The position numbers and the translations under genes were made by a program. Below the pieces are notes generated by a model. The model did not search any database. It was not told the origin of the DNA and saw only the letters and a list, made by a program, of their open reading frames with translations. This document shows positions 29,001 through 36,223 of a stretch of DNA of 64,000 nt, piece after piece (positions within the stretch are counted from its first letter, which is position 1; the number at the start of each line of letters is the position of its first letter). Origin of the DNA: Aneurinibacillus danicus (GTDB lineage: Bacteria; Bacillota; Bacilli; Aneurinibacillales; Aneurinibacillaceae); contig NZ_BJXX01000019.1 of assembly GCF_007991215.1 (NCBI RefSeq), forward strand, positions 28,264 to 92,263, in the 5' to 3' direction.

Positions 29001-30245
29001 GTAGCAGTTGGACAATGGCTGAATATGGACAATGGAAAAGATCAGTTGAACAAGGAAGTCGCTCCTTTTCTTAAAAAACAAGAAAACATTGGAAAAATAA
29101 TCACTGTACCTTTATCTGGTGAAGAAAGAGGGGAAGGAAATCACCTTCAGATTCAAGTAGGTAAGTTTGCTACTTTTAAATTAACAGGAGAAGGAAATGG
29201 AGAATTTTTAGGTTATGGGTCTGTAATGCCTGATCTTTCATTCATTGAGACCTTCCCTGCCGCACCTGCTTTTGAGATTGTATCCATTCCGGAGGGATGG
29301 ACAAAAGATGGAAATATTGTAAGAGGAAAACCCGCTTTTGTACTTCAAGGAGATAAGTATATAGCTACATTTGAAATTCAAGTCTCTGCTAATAAACGTG
29401 GCACATATGCCTTAAATCAAGGGATGGTAAGCTATACAGGGGTACAAAGCAATACATTGACAGAACGGTTTCCAAACTTAACATTAACTGTCCAGGTTGA
29501 TCCTCTTAATCCTGACTTCACCTGGCAGGCTGTAATTATTGGTGATCAGGCGATCGTTACCATTATTCCGGTTGATGCGACTATTTTCGAGGATACAGAA
29601 TGGCGTACAAAAAATTCGAGCGGCAATTGGAATGATGAAGTTTTCCATACAGGAAAATTCGAGTCGAAAACGATGGTTGTTGATTTGCTGAAAAATGAGA
29701 GTGGAAAGCCGACAGATACACCTTTCGGAATCTGGGCAAAGACGCCGGATATAGGGGAGAAAAAAGAAAATATTGTGCTTAACCCCTTAGAGAACGTATC
29801 GCCGCCTGGAGAAGGAGGCGCTCATCCATATATTGATCTCGATATAAGCGTAAATCCGAAATCAGGCAAGGATGAGAATCGGGCAACACAGGTAAACATG
29901 ATATATAAGCTTAAGCCGGATGTTACCATTCCTCCATGGTTAACAATAGAAGTGCCAAAAGCGGGATATACAATTGAAGAAAATGGAAGAGAGGTCGTTG
30001 GTTTTACGCCGCTGGATACAGCGGGTAAGAATATTATGGATGGTCCTGTTCAGAACATTCGTCTTATTAAAACGGCCGATGGGAAAACGCATACGTATAC
30101 GGTTAAGATGAAAGTCTATCCCACATATATAATCGAATTGCCAGGAACAGCGCCTATTATAAAGACTACGAGCGATGACGGAGATATGCTACCGAAAATT
30201 AAAGAATTTAATGTTTTGGTAAAAGCGAAAGCAAACCTGAATTAA
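26010..30245 (+). CDS. Large exported modular protein (DUF5057-like), pilus-locus associated
   Basis: 1411 residues from GTG 26010, six bases after a GGGGGGG ribosome site. Residues 9-32 form a signal peptide or anchor ending in YIYADEA. Two related alpha/beta-looking modules follow: about 36-200 (IKVLEIT, YDVIYIGSGTY, GQLVVLHEDIL) and about 309-548 (VKVLQVT, YNMLIFGFADVY, GQGVMFTHDTIF, GTGHTNKGFP). They resemble, from memory, DUF5057. A beta-sandwich-like linker (205-308) separates them. A Big_2/Ig-like domain (about 826-907) and two or three DUF11-like repeats come later. No sortase motif or C-terminal membrane segment is seen. Function unknown; context suggests a pilus tip or surface adhesin. 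The region is A/T-richer than its neighbours. Confidence 0.75.
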   Translation: MNIKNFKGALSIILILALLLGSIAAGITYIYADEAIKIKVLEITDKKQGDDSQERLSSDLDALAGDDRYIIETISMKKFVALREELDGKYDVIYIGSGTYATTPVLPYKNNSREKAHDTKDRMNDITNLKAGEIKRDFIAKGQLVVLHEDILTQNGSKLQNNFKEYKTAPVSNVKFVTSKEQAVTAIRSAEVKRPRIKVTSQPSNYNPQAPQIYKPGDTVNFDFNISNYAQLPSKNLVANLYIDTDFNKRYDPVEMIGTTELAYASGKLSYPLMRGYSGMRYWKLEVVDKNTGLKDYTTGAFQFRDQKVEVKVLQVTKDTANTSSLLKEENMKQTYLETQDYKISITVTSMADFNKSGYTKLNGKYNMLIFGFADVYNDAQISKEAAAEVKRFISTGQGVMFTHDTIFKTGNNWVDNFMDVTGQQKPQTDLGLNAPNTSQQTKKVNEGMINQFPFLLDENVQIATTHNQYYTLDLEDENVVPWYNIIGSKRDTDDSWNHYYTYSKGTVTYSGTGHTNKGFPDPEQRLFVNTMYRAFIGANHAPELTVYTPQEKKTGEALDRMRTIDPLEIVYKIEDLDLKDVDVYTKVSVKEVPAKDASQEQTLPYKTIYPNQNNGGEREGWQKLRNGSLVTVPSYTLSDNMKDGGTVIVEIEAQDNQGAQTKKTIKIEVKRVIAKLKFERAESLQGVKDEETVIPYRIVPEKLSVDLGEKYPEMIVKNVKFTESFPPGLEVEIPQREGWIRTGSLETGYKVTGLIEDIRYVREADGSGYIVREEPVSFEIKVIPRGNQKYILGNSEVEYKDLDNQIVAGKFKPLILDAETVISNLALRDIELEVGEEVTLFPKAEPENADLRGVEWEWIENVNYASKTEKNDGSVLIKGLAPGTATIKAKIISGGREVFATSRITVLNPLKKLTLTRSLDKNNIKPNEVATITYNIENKDVEEYKGIFPLALPQGDGYELHKVYDLLSFKSHGNFGVLELSGGTLQQQMQEGYQTSVAVGQWLNMDNGKDQLNKEVAPFLKKQENIGKIITVPLSGEERGEGNHLQIQVGKFATFKLTGEGNGEFLGYGSVMPDLSFIETFPAAPAFEIVSIPEGWTKDGNIVRGKPAFVLQGDKYIATFEIQVSANKRGTYALNQGMVSYTGVQSNTLTERFPNLTLTVQVDPLNPDFTWQAVIIGDQAIVTIIPVDATIFEDTEWRTKNSSGNWNDEVFHTGKFESKTMVVDLLKNESGKPTDTPFGIWAKTPDIGEKKENIVLNPLENVSPPGEGGAHPYIDLDISVNPKSGKDENRATQVNMIYKLKPDVTIPPWLTIEVPKAGYTIEENGREVVGFTPLDTAGKNIMDGPVQNIRLIKTADGKTHTYTVKMKVYPTYIIELPGTAPIIKTTSDDGDMLPKIKEFNVLVKAKANLN

Positions 30246-30250
30246 GGACG

Positions 30251-30290
30251 AAGAAGGACCGGGGAATAAAGTTTTCCCGGTCCTTCTTTG
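30251..30290. terminator. Bidirectional terminator between convergent genes
   Basis: AAGAAGGACCGGG (30251-30263) pairs with CCCGGTCCTTCTT (30276-30288). It serves the exported-protein gene on plus and, with its T/A flanks, the minor pilin operon on minus. Confidence 0.88.
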
Positions 30291-30319
30291 CTTGTGTCTA
30301 TTACAGAAAAGTACATTTT

Positions 30320-32329
30320 TCAGGAAGCGAATTCTACCGTTTGGGGAACTTGACTTGGTTGATGATACTCAATATCATAAATGTCAAGGAAAAATGTGTC
30401 ACCGGGCGGTAATCCATACATTTCTTTTTCGAAAATCTTTCTGTTAAATTGAATGGTAAATCTGGATGCAAGATAGTTAGAGTTAGGATCATCGGATTCG
30501 TGTATCCGAGCCGTTCTTTCACGTTTTGTGTTAAACTCCAAATAACTTTCCTCGCGCCCTGTAGCAATACCGCCGTAAATTCGGTTAAAAGAATTTACAG
30601 AGTAAATCTCCAAAGATTGTTCAGAGTAAAGAAAAGCGGATAGCGGCCGGAAGCCATCGTCAGCATTTCCGGCCCACTTCGTAAGGTAGTCTTCTGTAGA
30701 ATCGGTACTTTGTTTTGTGTTCCGCGCCGTTAAACTAATCTTTCCGGAAGCCACAATAGCAAGGTTTTCATTTCCTACATTTTCGATCTCTCGAATGACT
30801 ACATCTCCATCCACATAGATTGTTCCTTTTATATTAATGTCTCCGACAATGTCAAGATTCCCTTTAATATAAATGGTGCCTTCAAATGCAAAAGGCTTAC
30901 CGTCCGCTCCGTCTTTAAATGCTCCTAGGTGTCCCATTTCTACGGTTGTTTTAACATTAGGGTAATGATTTGGATTTGTCTGTTCTGACGGTCCGATGTA
31001 AAGTTGTTTTACTTTGTTTTTCAGTATGTCACCAGTTAAACGGACAGTCAGCGGTATCGGCGCATTGTTAGAAAGAGGGTCTTTAGTCTGTGAGCGGATT
31101 ACTAGTATATCGCTAGATAACGAGTTTACCTTAGAAGCAACATTTTTAAAACCATCCTCTTCTCCCTGTTCAAACGAAAGCGGCTCTGATGCAGCTTCAA
31201 ATCCTGCCGTTGCAGCCCCGACATAGACCGGACTGTCAGGATCTCCGATCCTTTCTTTTACGAATAAAGAAATATCGTCGGCTTTTTCCTCTTTTTCCTC
31301 TTTTTCCTCTTTTGTCTTTCTCTCTATTAGAGGCGGTTCATAGCCGGGAATATAGGGCTTTTCTTTAGGGGCCGACAACTCTGTTTTACTACTGTCAGTA
31401 GGAAGAGCTTTAGGTGTGAAAATTTCCTGAGATTTTAAGGATGTTCTGTTTAATAGGGAAATGGTCGTTTTGTCAGGGAAATTATCACTAGCTGAAGGCT
31501 CTACATTTTTTACATTTGCAAGCTTACTGACCGTTCCTTCCTCTGAAAGGAATACGGTGCCTTCTATATAGGGTTGATTACGAAGCGGCTCGCGGAGACC
31601 GTCCAGCTCATTAGAATCGTCTCTATTTCCTGTTTTCCAAGTGTTATTATCCAGATACCGATAATCCGTGGAAACGAGTATACTGCCGGCTGCAACATTT
31701 CCGATAATGTTTGTTCCGCCAAAAAGGCGCAACTCCCCTGGAGTACTTACGGCGTAGTGAAACGGCGCCGGTACCGTATTGATATATACAGTAGAGGTAA
31801 GCAGCACGCGCCTGGCTTTTTCGGTTTCATTAATCGTGCGAGCGGGCAGTCCCAGAACATAAAGCGTAATTTTTCGAACATAAGGCTGGCTTGGCTTTTT
31901 TGGATCGTTGACATAAGGAATAATGCCATTTTCTATCTTCTCTTTCTTATAGCCCAGTGCAAACCCGCCCTGATGCTCTCCAGGAAGCGTATATTTTTTA
32001 TACGGTCCTTTCTCATTTTCTAATGTGATCTCGCTTGCTACTTCATTCACTTTGTCTAGAATAAATGTATCTACTGCTGTGCTGTCTTTTTGTCCGCCTG
32101 ATTTAATTGGACTATCCTCATCATTCATCTTTTTTTCCAGGTACTGTTTGAAATAAGTCAGCCCTGTATCAGCAAGCATCTTTCCTTGAATCTCATCATC
32201 GGCAAACGCTCTTTGTTTACCGCTATGCACTATGAAAGACGAAATGCTAACTCCTAAAATCATAAATAAAATTAAAATAAAAAATACAATAAGCAGGGCG
32301 CCCCCTCGCTCGTTTAGTACTCTCTTCAA
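30320..32329 (-). CDS. PilX-like minor pilin / pilus assembly protein with long C-terminal domain
   Basis: About 669 residues. The N-terminus ERGGALLIVFFILILFMILG resembles PilX-type non-classical minor pilins, and the remainder would be outside the cell. A low-complexity KTKEEKEEKEEKADD linker (near 340) leads to a repetitive beta-type region (GNLDIVGDINIKGTIYVDGDVVI) like polymer-forming beta-helices. I prefer the TTG at 32329, eight bases after AGGAG; a GTG at 32338 overlaps that site. Third gene of the minus-strand operon, unusually long for a pilin-like protein. Probably an initiator or tip component; family moderately sure. Confidence 0.72.
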   Translation of the reverse strand: MKRVLNERGGALLIVFFILILFMILGVSISSFIVHSGKQRAFADDEIQGKMLADTGLTYFKQYLEKKMNDEDSPIKSGGQKDSTAVDTFILDKVNEVASEITLENEKGPYKKYTLPGEHQGGFALGYKKEKIENGIIPYVNDPKKPSQPYVRKITLYVLGLPARTINETEKARRVLLTSTVYINTVPAPFHYAVSTPGELRLFGGTNIIGNVAAGSILVSTDYRYLDNNTWKTGNRDDSNELDGLREPLRNQPYIEGTVFLSEEGTVSKLANVKNVEPSASDNFPDKTTISLLNRTSLKSQEIFTPKALPTDSSKTELSAPKEKPYIPGYEPPLIERKTKEEKEEKEEKADDISLFVKERIGDPDSPVYVGAATAGFEAASEPLSFEQGEEDGFKNVASKVNSLSSDILVIRSQTKDPLSNNAPIPLTVRLTGDILKNKVKQLYIGPSEQTNPNHYPNVKTTVEMGHLGAFKDGADGKPFAFEGTIYIKGNLDIVGDINIKGTIYVDGDVVIREIENVGNENLAIVASGKISLTARNTKQSTDSTEDYLTKWAGNADDGFRPLSAFLYSEQSLEIYSVNSFNRIYGGIATGREESYLEFNTKRERTARIHESDDPNSNYLASRFTIQFNRKIFEKEMYGLPPGDTFFLDIYDIEYHQPSQVPQTVEFAS

Positions 32330-32334
32330 TTTCC

Positions 32335-33111
32335 TCACTCCTGTGAAAGACTGTTTACAGATAGTTCGGTACGTACCATATAAATATAATTAAACAAAAC
32401 GTTGCTTTCTGCCGTCGCCGTTTCTGTTCCCTGTGCAGATTGCAATCTTTCAACTTCCGCTTTTATTTCCGCTAAATTAGAAAATGCGGTTTTCTGCCCG
32501 TTTTGTATAATGTCGTTGTTTTGTTTTTTTGGAGCGATAATTAGATAGATGCCCACCCGTTTATTATTTTTGTCGCTGTTTTCTTCAATGATGCGAAACA
32601 GACCGTAGACAAGGTAAGAATCGTCACAGGAAAAAGGAGCATACAAATCTTCTTTGCCCGAAGGTGTGGGAGAGAACTGATATACCTTTTTCTTTAATAT
32701 GGAGACAGGAACTTTCTCTAATGAAGATTCGTTTAATTTTTCATAGTTCACTTCCCTTGTATAGACGGCGACTCCTTTTTTGAATGCCGTATCGTTTGCC
32801 TCAGTCACAACATGCCCGGACTTGAGCACGTTAAATATGTCGCTTTTGTCTGTATTGTCTGTACCATCGTCCAAGTCAAAATAGGAAGCATTCTGGAGTT
32901 TATCCATTATATCTCCGATGATGAAGTCTGCTTCATTGCGTAAAGAAGTCTGTACCTGGGTTTTACCGTATGTAGTGATTCCTGAAACATAGACCGAAGA
33001 CAGCGGGATGAGAATGAGAATAAAGATTGTTATACTTGCCAGAAGTTCAACCAGTGTGAGTCCCGCTTCATTTCGCATATACGACGTATAATTTTTAATA
33101 AACCTTTTCAT
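32335..33111 (-). CDS. Type IV minor prepilin (PilW/GspJ-like)
   Basis: 258 residues with a type III signal: basic start MKRFIKNYTSYMRNEAG, cleavage after Gly, then LTLVELLASITIFILILIPL with Glu at +5. The rest is a soluble, mostly beta domain. ATG 33111 follows GGAGG; a GTG two codons earlier touches the ribosome site. The end lies within a few bases of the next gene's start. Length and the QVQTSLRNEADFIIGDIMDKL helix resemble the J/W class of minor pseudopilins. Confidence 0.85.
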   Translation of the reverse strand: MKRFIKNYTSYMRNEAGLTLVELLASITIFILILIPLSSVYVSGITTYGKTQVQTSLRNEADFIIGDIMDKLQNASYFDLDDGTDNTDKSDIFNVLKSGHVVTEANDTAFKKGVAVYTREVNYEKLNESSLEKVPVSILKKKVYQFSPTPSGKEDLYAPFSCDDSYLVYGLFRIIEENSDKNNKRVGIYLIIAPKKQNNDIIQNGQKTAFSNLAEIKAEVERLQSAQGTETATAESNVLFNYIYMVRTELSVNSLSQE

Positions 33112-33125
33112 TTGCACCTCCCAGT

Positions 33126-33620
33126 TTATTTTGCCATTCCCGTGCTTATACGCGCCAATACGGAGGCAGGCTCATTCATCTCTTTGACTGTAACTGTAAT
33201 CATAAGCATTAAATTTTCTTCAAGTTTGTTTTGCGGGTCGTTTTTCCCGATATCTTCCACCTCTACGGTTTGTATATAAGAACGCCCGTTTAGAACGATA
33301 GGTTGTTTAAGTTCAATCACCAACTTACCCGATCTTGTGAGGGAATTGAGAGTTTCATAATCCAGAGGCGTATTGTCTGTGATGGCTTCGCGATTTTGTA
33401 ACGTCATTTCAGTGGAGTGGAAAAGAACGGTGCCGCTTTTCCATTCCTCGGCAGTTTGCCTTGCAAGGTTCATTGCAATCATGCGGTTATCCTGCGATTT
33501 CGATATTGTATAATTTCTAGTAAAGAAACTGCCAAATAGTAAAAGGGAGATAGAGAGGATTATCATAGACGCCACCACTTCAACCAGAGTTAATCCTCTT
33601 TCGCTTTTAAAAAAACTCAT
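33126..33620 (-). CDS. Type IV minor prepilin (PilV/GspI-like)
   Basis: 164 residues. MSFFKSERG is cleaved before LTLVEVVASMIILSISLLLF (Glu+5 present), followed by a short globular domain. The length and the NRMIAMNLARQTAEEWKSG helix resemble the I/V class. ATG at 33620 lies ten bases after GGAGG; the GTG at 33629 is too close to it. First gene of the minus-strand minor pilin operon, divergent from the acidic membrane protein gene. It would be processed by the PilD encoded 7 kb away. Confidence 0.85.
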   Translation of the reverse strand: MSFFKSERGLTLVEVVASMIILSISLLLFGSFFTRNYTISKSQDNRMIAMNLARQTAEEWKSGTVLFHSTEMTLQNREAITDNTPLDYETLNSLTRSGKLVIELKQPIVLNGRSYIQTVEVEDIGKNDPQNKLEENLMLMITVTVKEMNEPASVLARISTGMAK

Positions 33621-33670
33621 GGATTTCACACCTCCTGACCTGATTCTATTTTACCATTAAAAGGGTCCTG

Positions 33671-33676
33671 TATAAT
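33671..33676 (+). promoter_or_regulatory. Possible promoter in the divergent region
   Basis: TTTTAC, 16-bp spacer and TATAAT (33671-33676) point toward the plus-strand gene at 33785, leaving a leader of about 100 bases. No equally good element faces the minor pilin operon. Low certainty. Confidence 0.3.
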
Positions 33677-33784
33677 ATCTGTTACATAATTGTTATAAAA
33701 TAAAAAGTTTCATGAAGGAAATAAGACTTAAAAACCGAATATATTTATTTCTCTTTGATTTTGTTAATAAAGGTGGTCTCTGAA

Positions 33785-34597
33785 ATGTTATCAGGTGTAA
33801 GCGGCTATTATGTTATCTACATTTTATGTACCGCATTGCTGTTTATTTTGTTTCGAAAGCATATACAGGGAGATCGTCCGACAGCTGTTGTTTTTCTTTT
33901 GGCTGTATGTTTTGGTTTGTCTCTTCCATTTCTTTTATTAATACTGGGAATGGCGATTACGGCTGCTCTCGGGGTCGCTTTCTTTTTGGGATTGTTTTTT
34001 TACCGCTATGCTTCCGAAAAGGCCTGTGCGCAAGAAGATATTACCCAGAATGAGGCGGGGCAGGAGATGTCGGGAAAAAGCGGAGAAACTGTCTTAAGTC
34101 ATGAAGTAGCAGCGGCAGAAGAAGAGTTCTCCGGGCAGAAAATTGCAATGGAAGAGGGCGCGCCTATGCAAGATGTAGTAGTGGAAGGAAGTACACAGGA
34201 AGCGATTGACAAGCTGTTGGCAGAGCTGTCTCTTCAGTATGTTCAAGCGGAAGAGCCGCCGAAGACAGTAGAAGAAGGTGATTGGGAATTTATGGATAAT
34301 AAGAAAGTGGAGCAGGAAGAATCCATACTTACTATTGATGCTGATTATCTGCTTGAAGGAGAGAAAGACACGGTGCAGCAGGACAATATGAAGAATCCTA
34401 TTGTATCCGAGAGTGAAACTATAGAAGAGCAGGAAGAAGAAATTATATACCCAAAAGAAGAAATAAACGATGACGGTCTACGTTTTGAAGATGAGAAAGA
34501 ACTGATTAACCTTTCAGCAGTTCAGGGGCTGAACGAGTCGGATGAAGAATATTTTTATCGGCTCCAGCAAGTATTGGATGAAGAAATAAAGCAATAG
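33785..34597 (+). CDS. Membrane protein with acidic cytoplasmic-type tail, unknown
   Basis: 270 residues from ATG 33785, seven bases after AAAGGTGG. Three hydrophobic stretches lie within the first 75 residues (YYVIYILCTALLFILF; AVVFLLAVCFGLSLPFLLLI; ALGVAFFLGLFF). A strongly acidic region of almost 200 residues follows, rich in Glu, Asp and Gln, with no recognised fold. It is divergent from the minor pilins and 89 bp upstream of the VanW-family gene. I do not know the family. A locus-specific assembly or anchoring factor is possible. Confidence 0.65.
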   Translation: MLSGVSGYYVIYILCTALLFILFRKHIQGDRPTAVVFLLAVCFGLSLPFLLLILGMAITAALGVAFFLGLFFYRYASEKACAQEDITQNEAGQEMSGKSGETVLSHEVAAAEEEFSGQKIAMEEGAPMQDVVVEGSTQEAIDKLLAELSLQYVQAEEPPKTVEEGDWEFMDNKKVEQEESILTIDADYLLEGEKDTVQQDNMKNPIVSESETIEEQEEEIIYPKEEINDDGLRFEDEKELINLSAVQGLNESDEEYFYRLQQVLDEEIKQ

Positions 34598-34686
34598 AAG
34601 TGAGGCAGGTAAAACAAATACCGTTGTTATTCGTATGTATTCTATAGAGATAGAGAAAGATTGCGACATGAAGAGAGGGAATCGAA

Positions 34687-36207
34687 ATGCTGGAACGTAT
34701 CCGTTTAAAGCACCCCCCGGCAGTATTGATGCTTCTTTTTTCCCAGATGTTTATATGCAGTATGCTGGCCATGTATTTATCCGGTTTATCGAAAGATATA
34801 GGCGAAGAACGCTCAGTTCGGGTTCATGAAGATATTAACGTAGCCGGCATATCGCTCGGAGGATTGAAGGAAGAGGAGGCGACAGAAAAGCTAAATCAAC
34901 TCGTAGAAAAGTTGAACAAAACACCTTTAATATTAACGTATGGGGGAAGAGACTATTACCTTAATAAACGGGACATAGAGATCAAATATGATATTCCAGG
35001 AACAATAAGGGAAGTAACAATCGTTTCTCAAGAGATGTCAGGTATTATGGGGATATGGAAGCGCTGGAACGGTACGCTTCCTTCTGCTGATTTGCCGCTG
35101 CAGGTTACATTCAATCGTGACCGTGCTGCGTCATTTATTGAAGAACTTGGCCGTAACATTAATCAACCTACCAGAGGAGTGCTCGGTAAGGTAAATGGAA
35201 ATCGTATTATTCTTCAGCCTGAACAGGAAAGAATTCAGATAGAGACCGATGGAACGCTGGATAGGCTACGAAAAGAGCTACAAACATTTCAGCATAATTA
35301 CCGTACCAGCATCATGGTGAAAAAAGAGCCTTCTAAGCTTGGCGGGGAAGTAATACGGGAGATTGATACCTTATTTGCAGAACAAAAACAAATTGTAAAT
35401 ATATCAACACCGGATAAACTGACGAATCTAAAAAAAGCCATGCAATCGTTAAACGGTAGCGTTTTGCTTCCTGGAGAGAAGTTTTCATTTAACGCAAAAG
35501 CGGGCCCATTCTCTTTTGATAATGGCTATATACCGGTAAAGACAGGTTTTCGTGAACCGGATAATCCTGATGGACTGGCGGGAGGAGCCTCACAGTTAGC
35601 TTCTGCTTTATACGCAGCTGCGGTAAAGAGCGGACTTCCCGTGATTGAACGTCATGCTCATTTATATGTGGTAGATTATGCACCTCCGGGGTTGGATGCG
35701 TTCGTAGACGGAAAAGAAATGGATCTTCGGTTTGTAAATAATGAGAAATACCCTATTTATATTCATGCAGAAATGAAAAACAATGAACTGCGCCTTGCGC
35801 TGTTCGGAAGCAAAAAAGCAAAGAAAGAAGTGACCCTGGAGGTTAAAGAGCAGAAAAAGTTGTCCCCGGACACTATTGTTCGTTCAGACCCTTCTCTTAA
35901 TACGGGTCAGGAAAGAATTATCAGTCAGGGTACCGACGGATTGAGGGTAAAAGTGTATGTCACCAGGAAAAACGCTGAGGGTGCGTTGAAGAGAGAACTT
36001 CTTTCCGATGATTATTATCGTCCTATCCCTAATATTATTGCTTCAGGTCCGGGTAAAGAGGGAGCTGTACAGTCCTCCGGTTCCGCTCCTGATGATTCGA
36101 AAGGATCTTCGCAGTCTGATATTCCACCCCCCTCACAGTCGAAAGAAACTGCAGAGTCTCTGGCTGAAAAGATTAAAGTACAGGGTAATATCATTTATTT
36201 AAATTAG
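34687..36207 (+). CDS. VanW-family protein with peptidoglycan-binding-like and G5-like domains
   Basis: 506 residues. An N-terminal membrane anchor (about 12-35) precedes a PG_binding_4-like region (about 40-150). The VanW domain (about 235-380) shows NGSVLLPGEKFSFNAKAGP, GGASQLASALYAAAVKSGLPVIERHAH and the DLRFVNNEKYPIYIHAE strand. A C-terminal G5-like segment and a Ser/Pro tail follow. GAGAGGGAA precedes the ATG. It lies 16 bp before pilB, and VanW genes next to pil genes are, from memory, known in related bacteria. The biochemical role is unknown; probably wall-associated. Confidence 0.85.
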   Translation: MLERIRLKHPPAVLMLLFSQMFICSMLAMYLSGLSKDIGEERSVRVHEDINVAGISLGGLKEEEATEKLNQLVEKLNKTPLILTYGGRDYYLNKRDIEIKYDIPGTIREVTIVSQEMSGIMGIWKRWNGTLPSADLPLQVTFNRDRAASFIEELGRNINQPTRGVLGKVNGNRIILQPEQERIQIETDGTLDRLRKELQTFQHNYRTSIMVKKEPSKLGGEVIREIDTLFAEQKQIVNISTPDKLTNLKKAMQSLNGSVLLPGEKFSFNAKAGPFSFDNGYIPVKTGFREPDNPDGLAGGASQLASALYAAAVKSGLPVIERHAHLYVVDYAPPGLDAFVDGKEMDLRFVNNEKYPIYIHAEMKNNELRLALFGSKKAKKEVTLEVKEQKKLSPDTIVRSDPSLNTGQERIISQGTDGLRVKVYVTRKNAEGALKRELLSDDYYRPIPNIIASGPGKEGAVQSSGSAPDDSKGSSQSDIPPPSQSKETAESLAEKIKVQGNIIYLN

Positions 36208-36223
36208 AAATAAAGGTGAGAGC

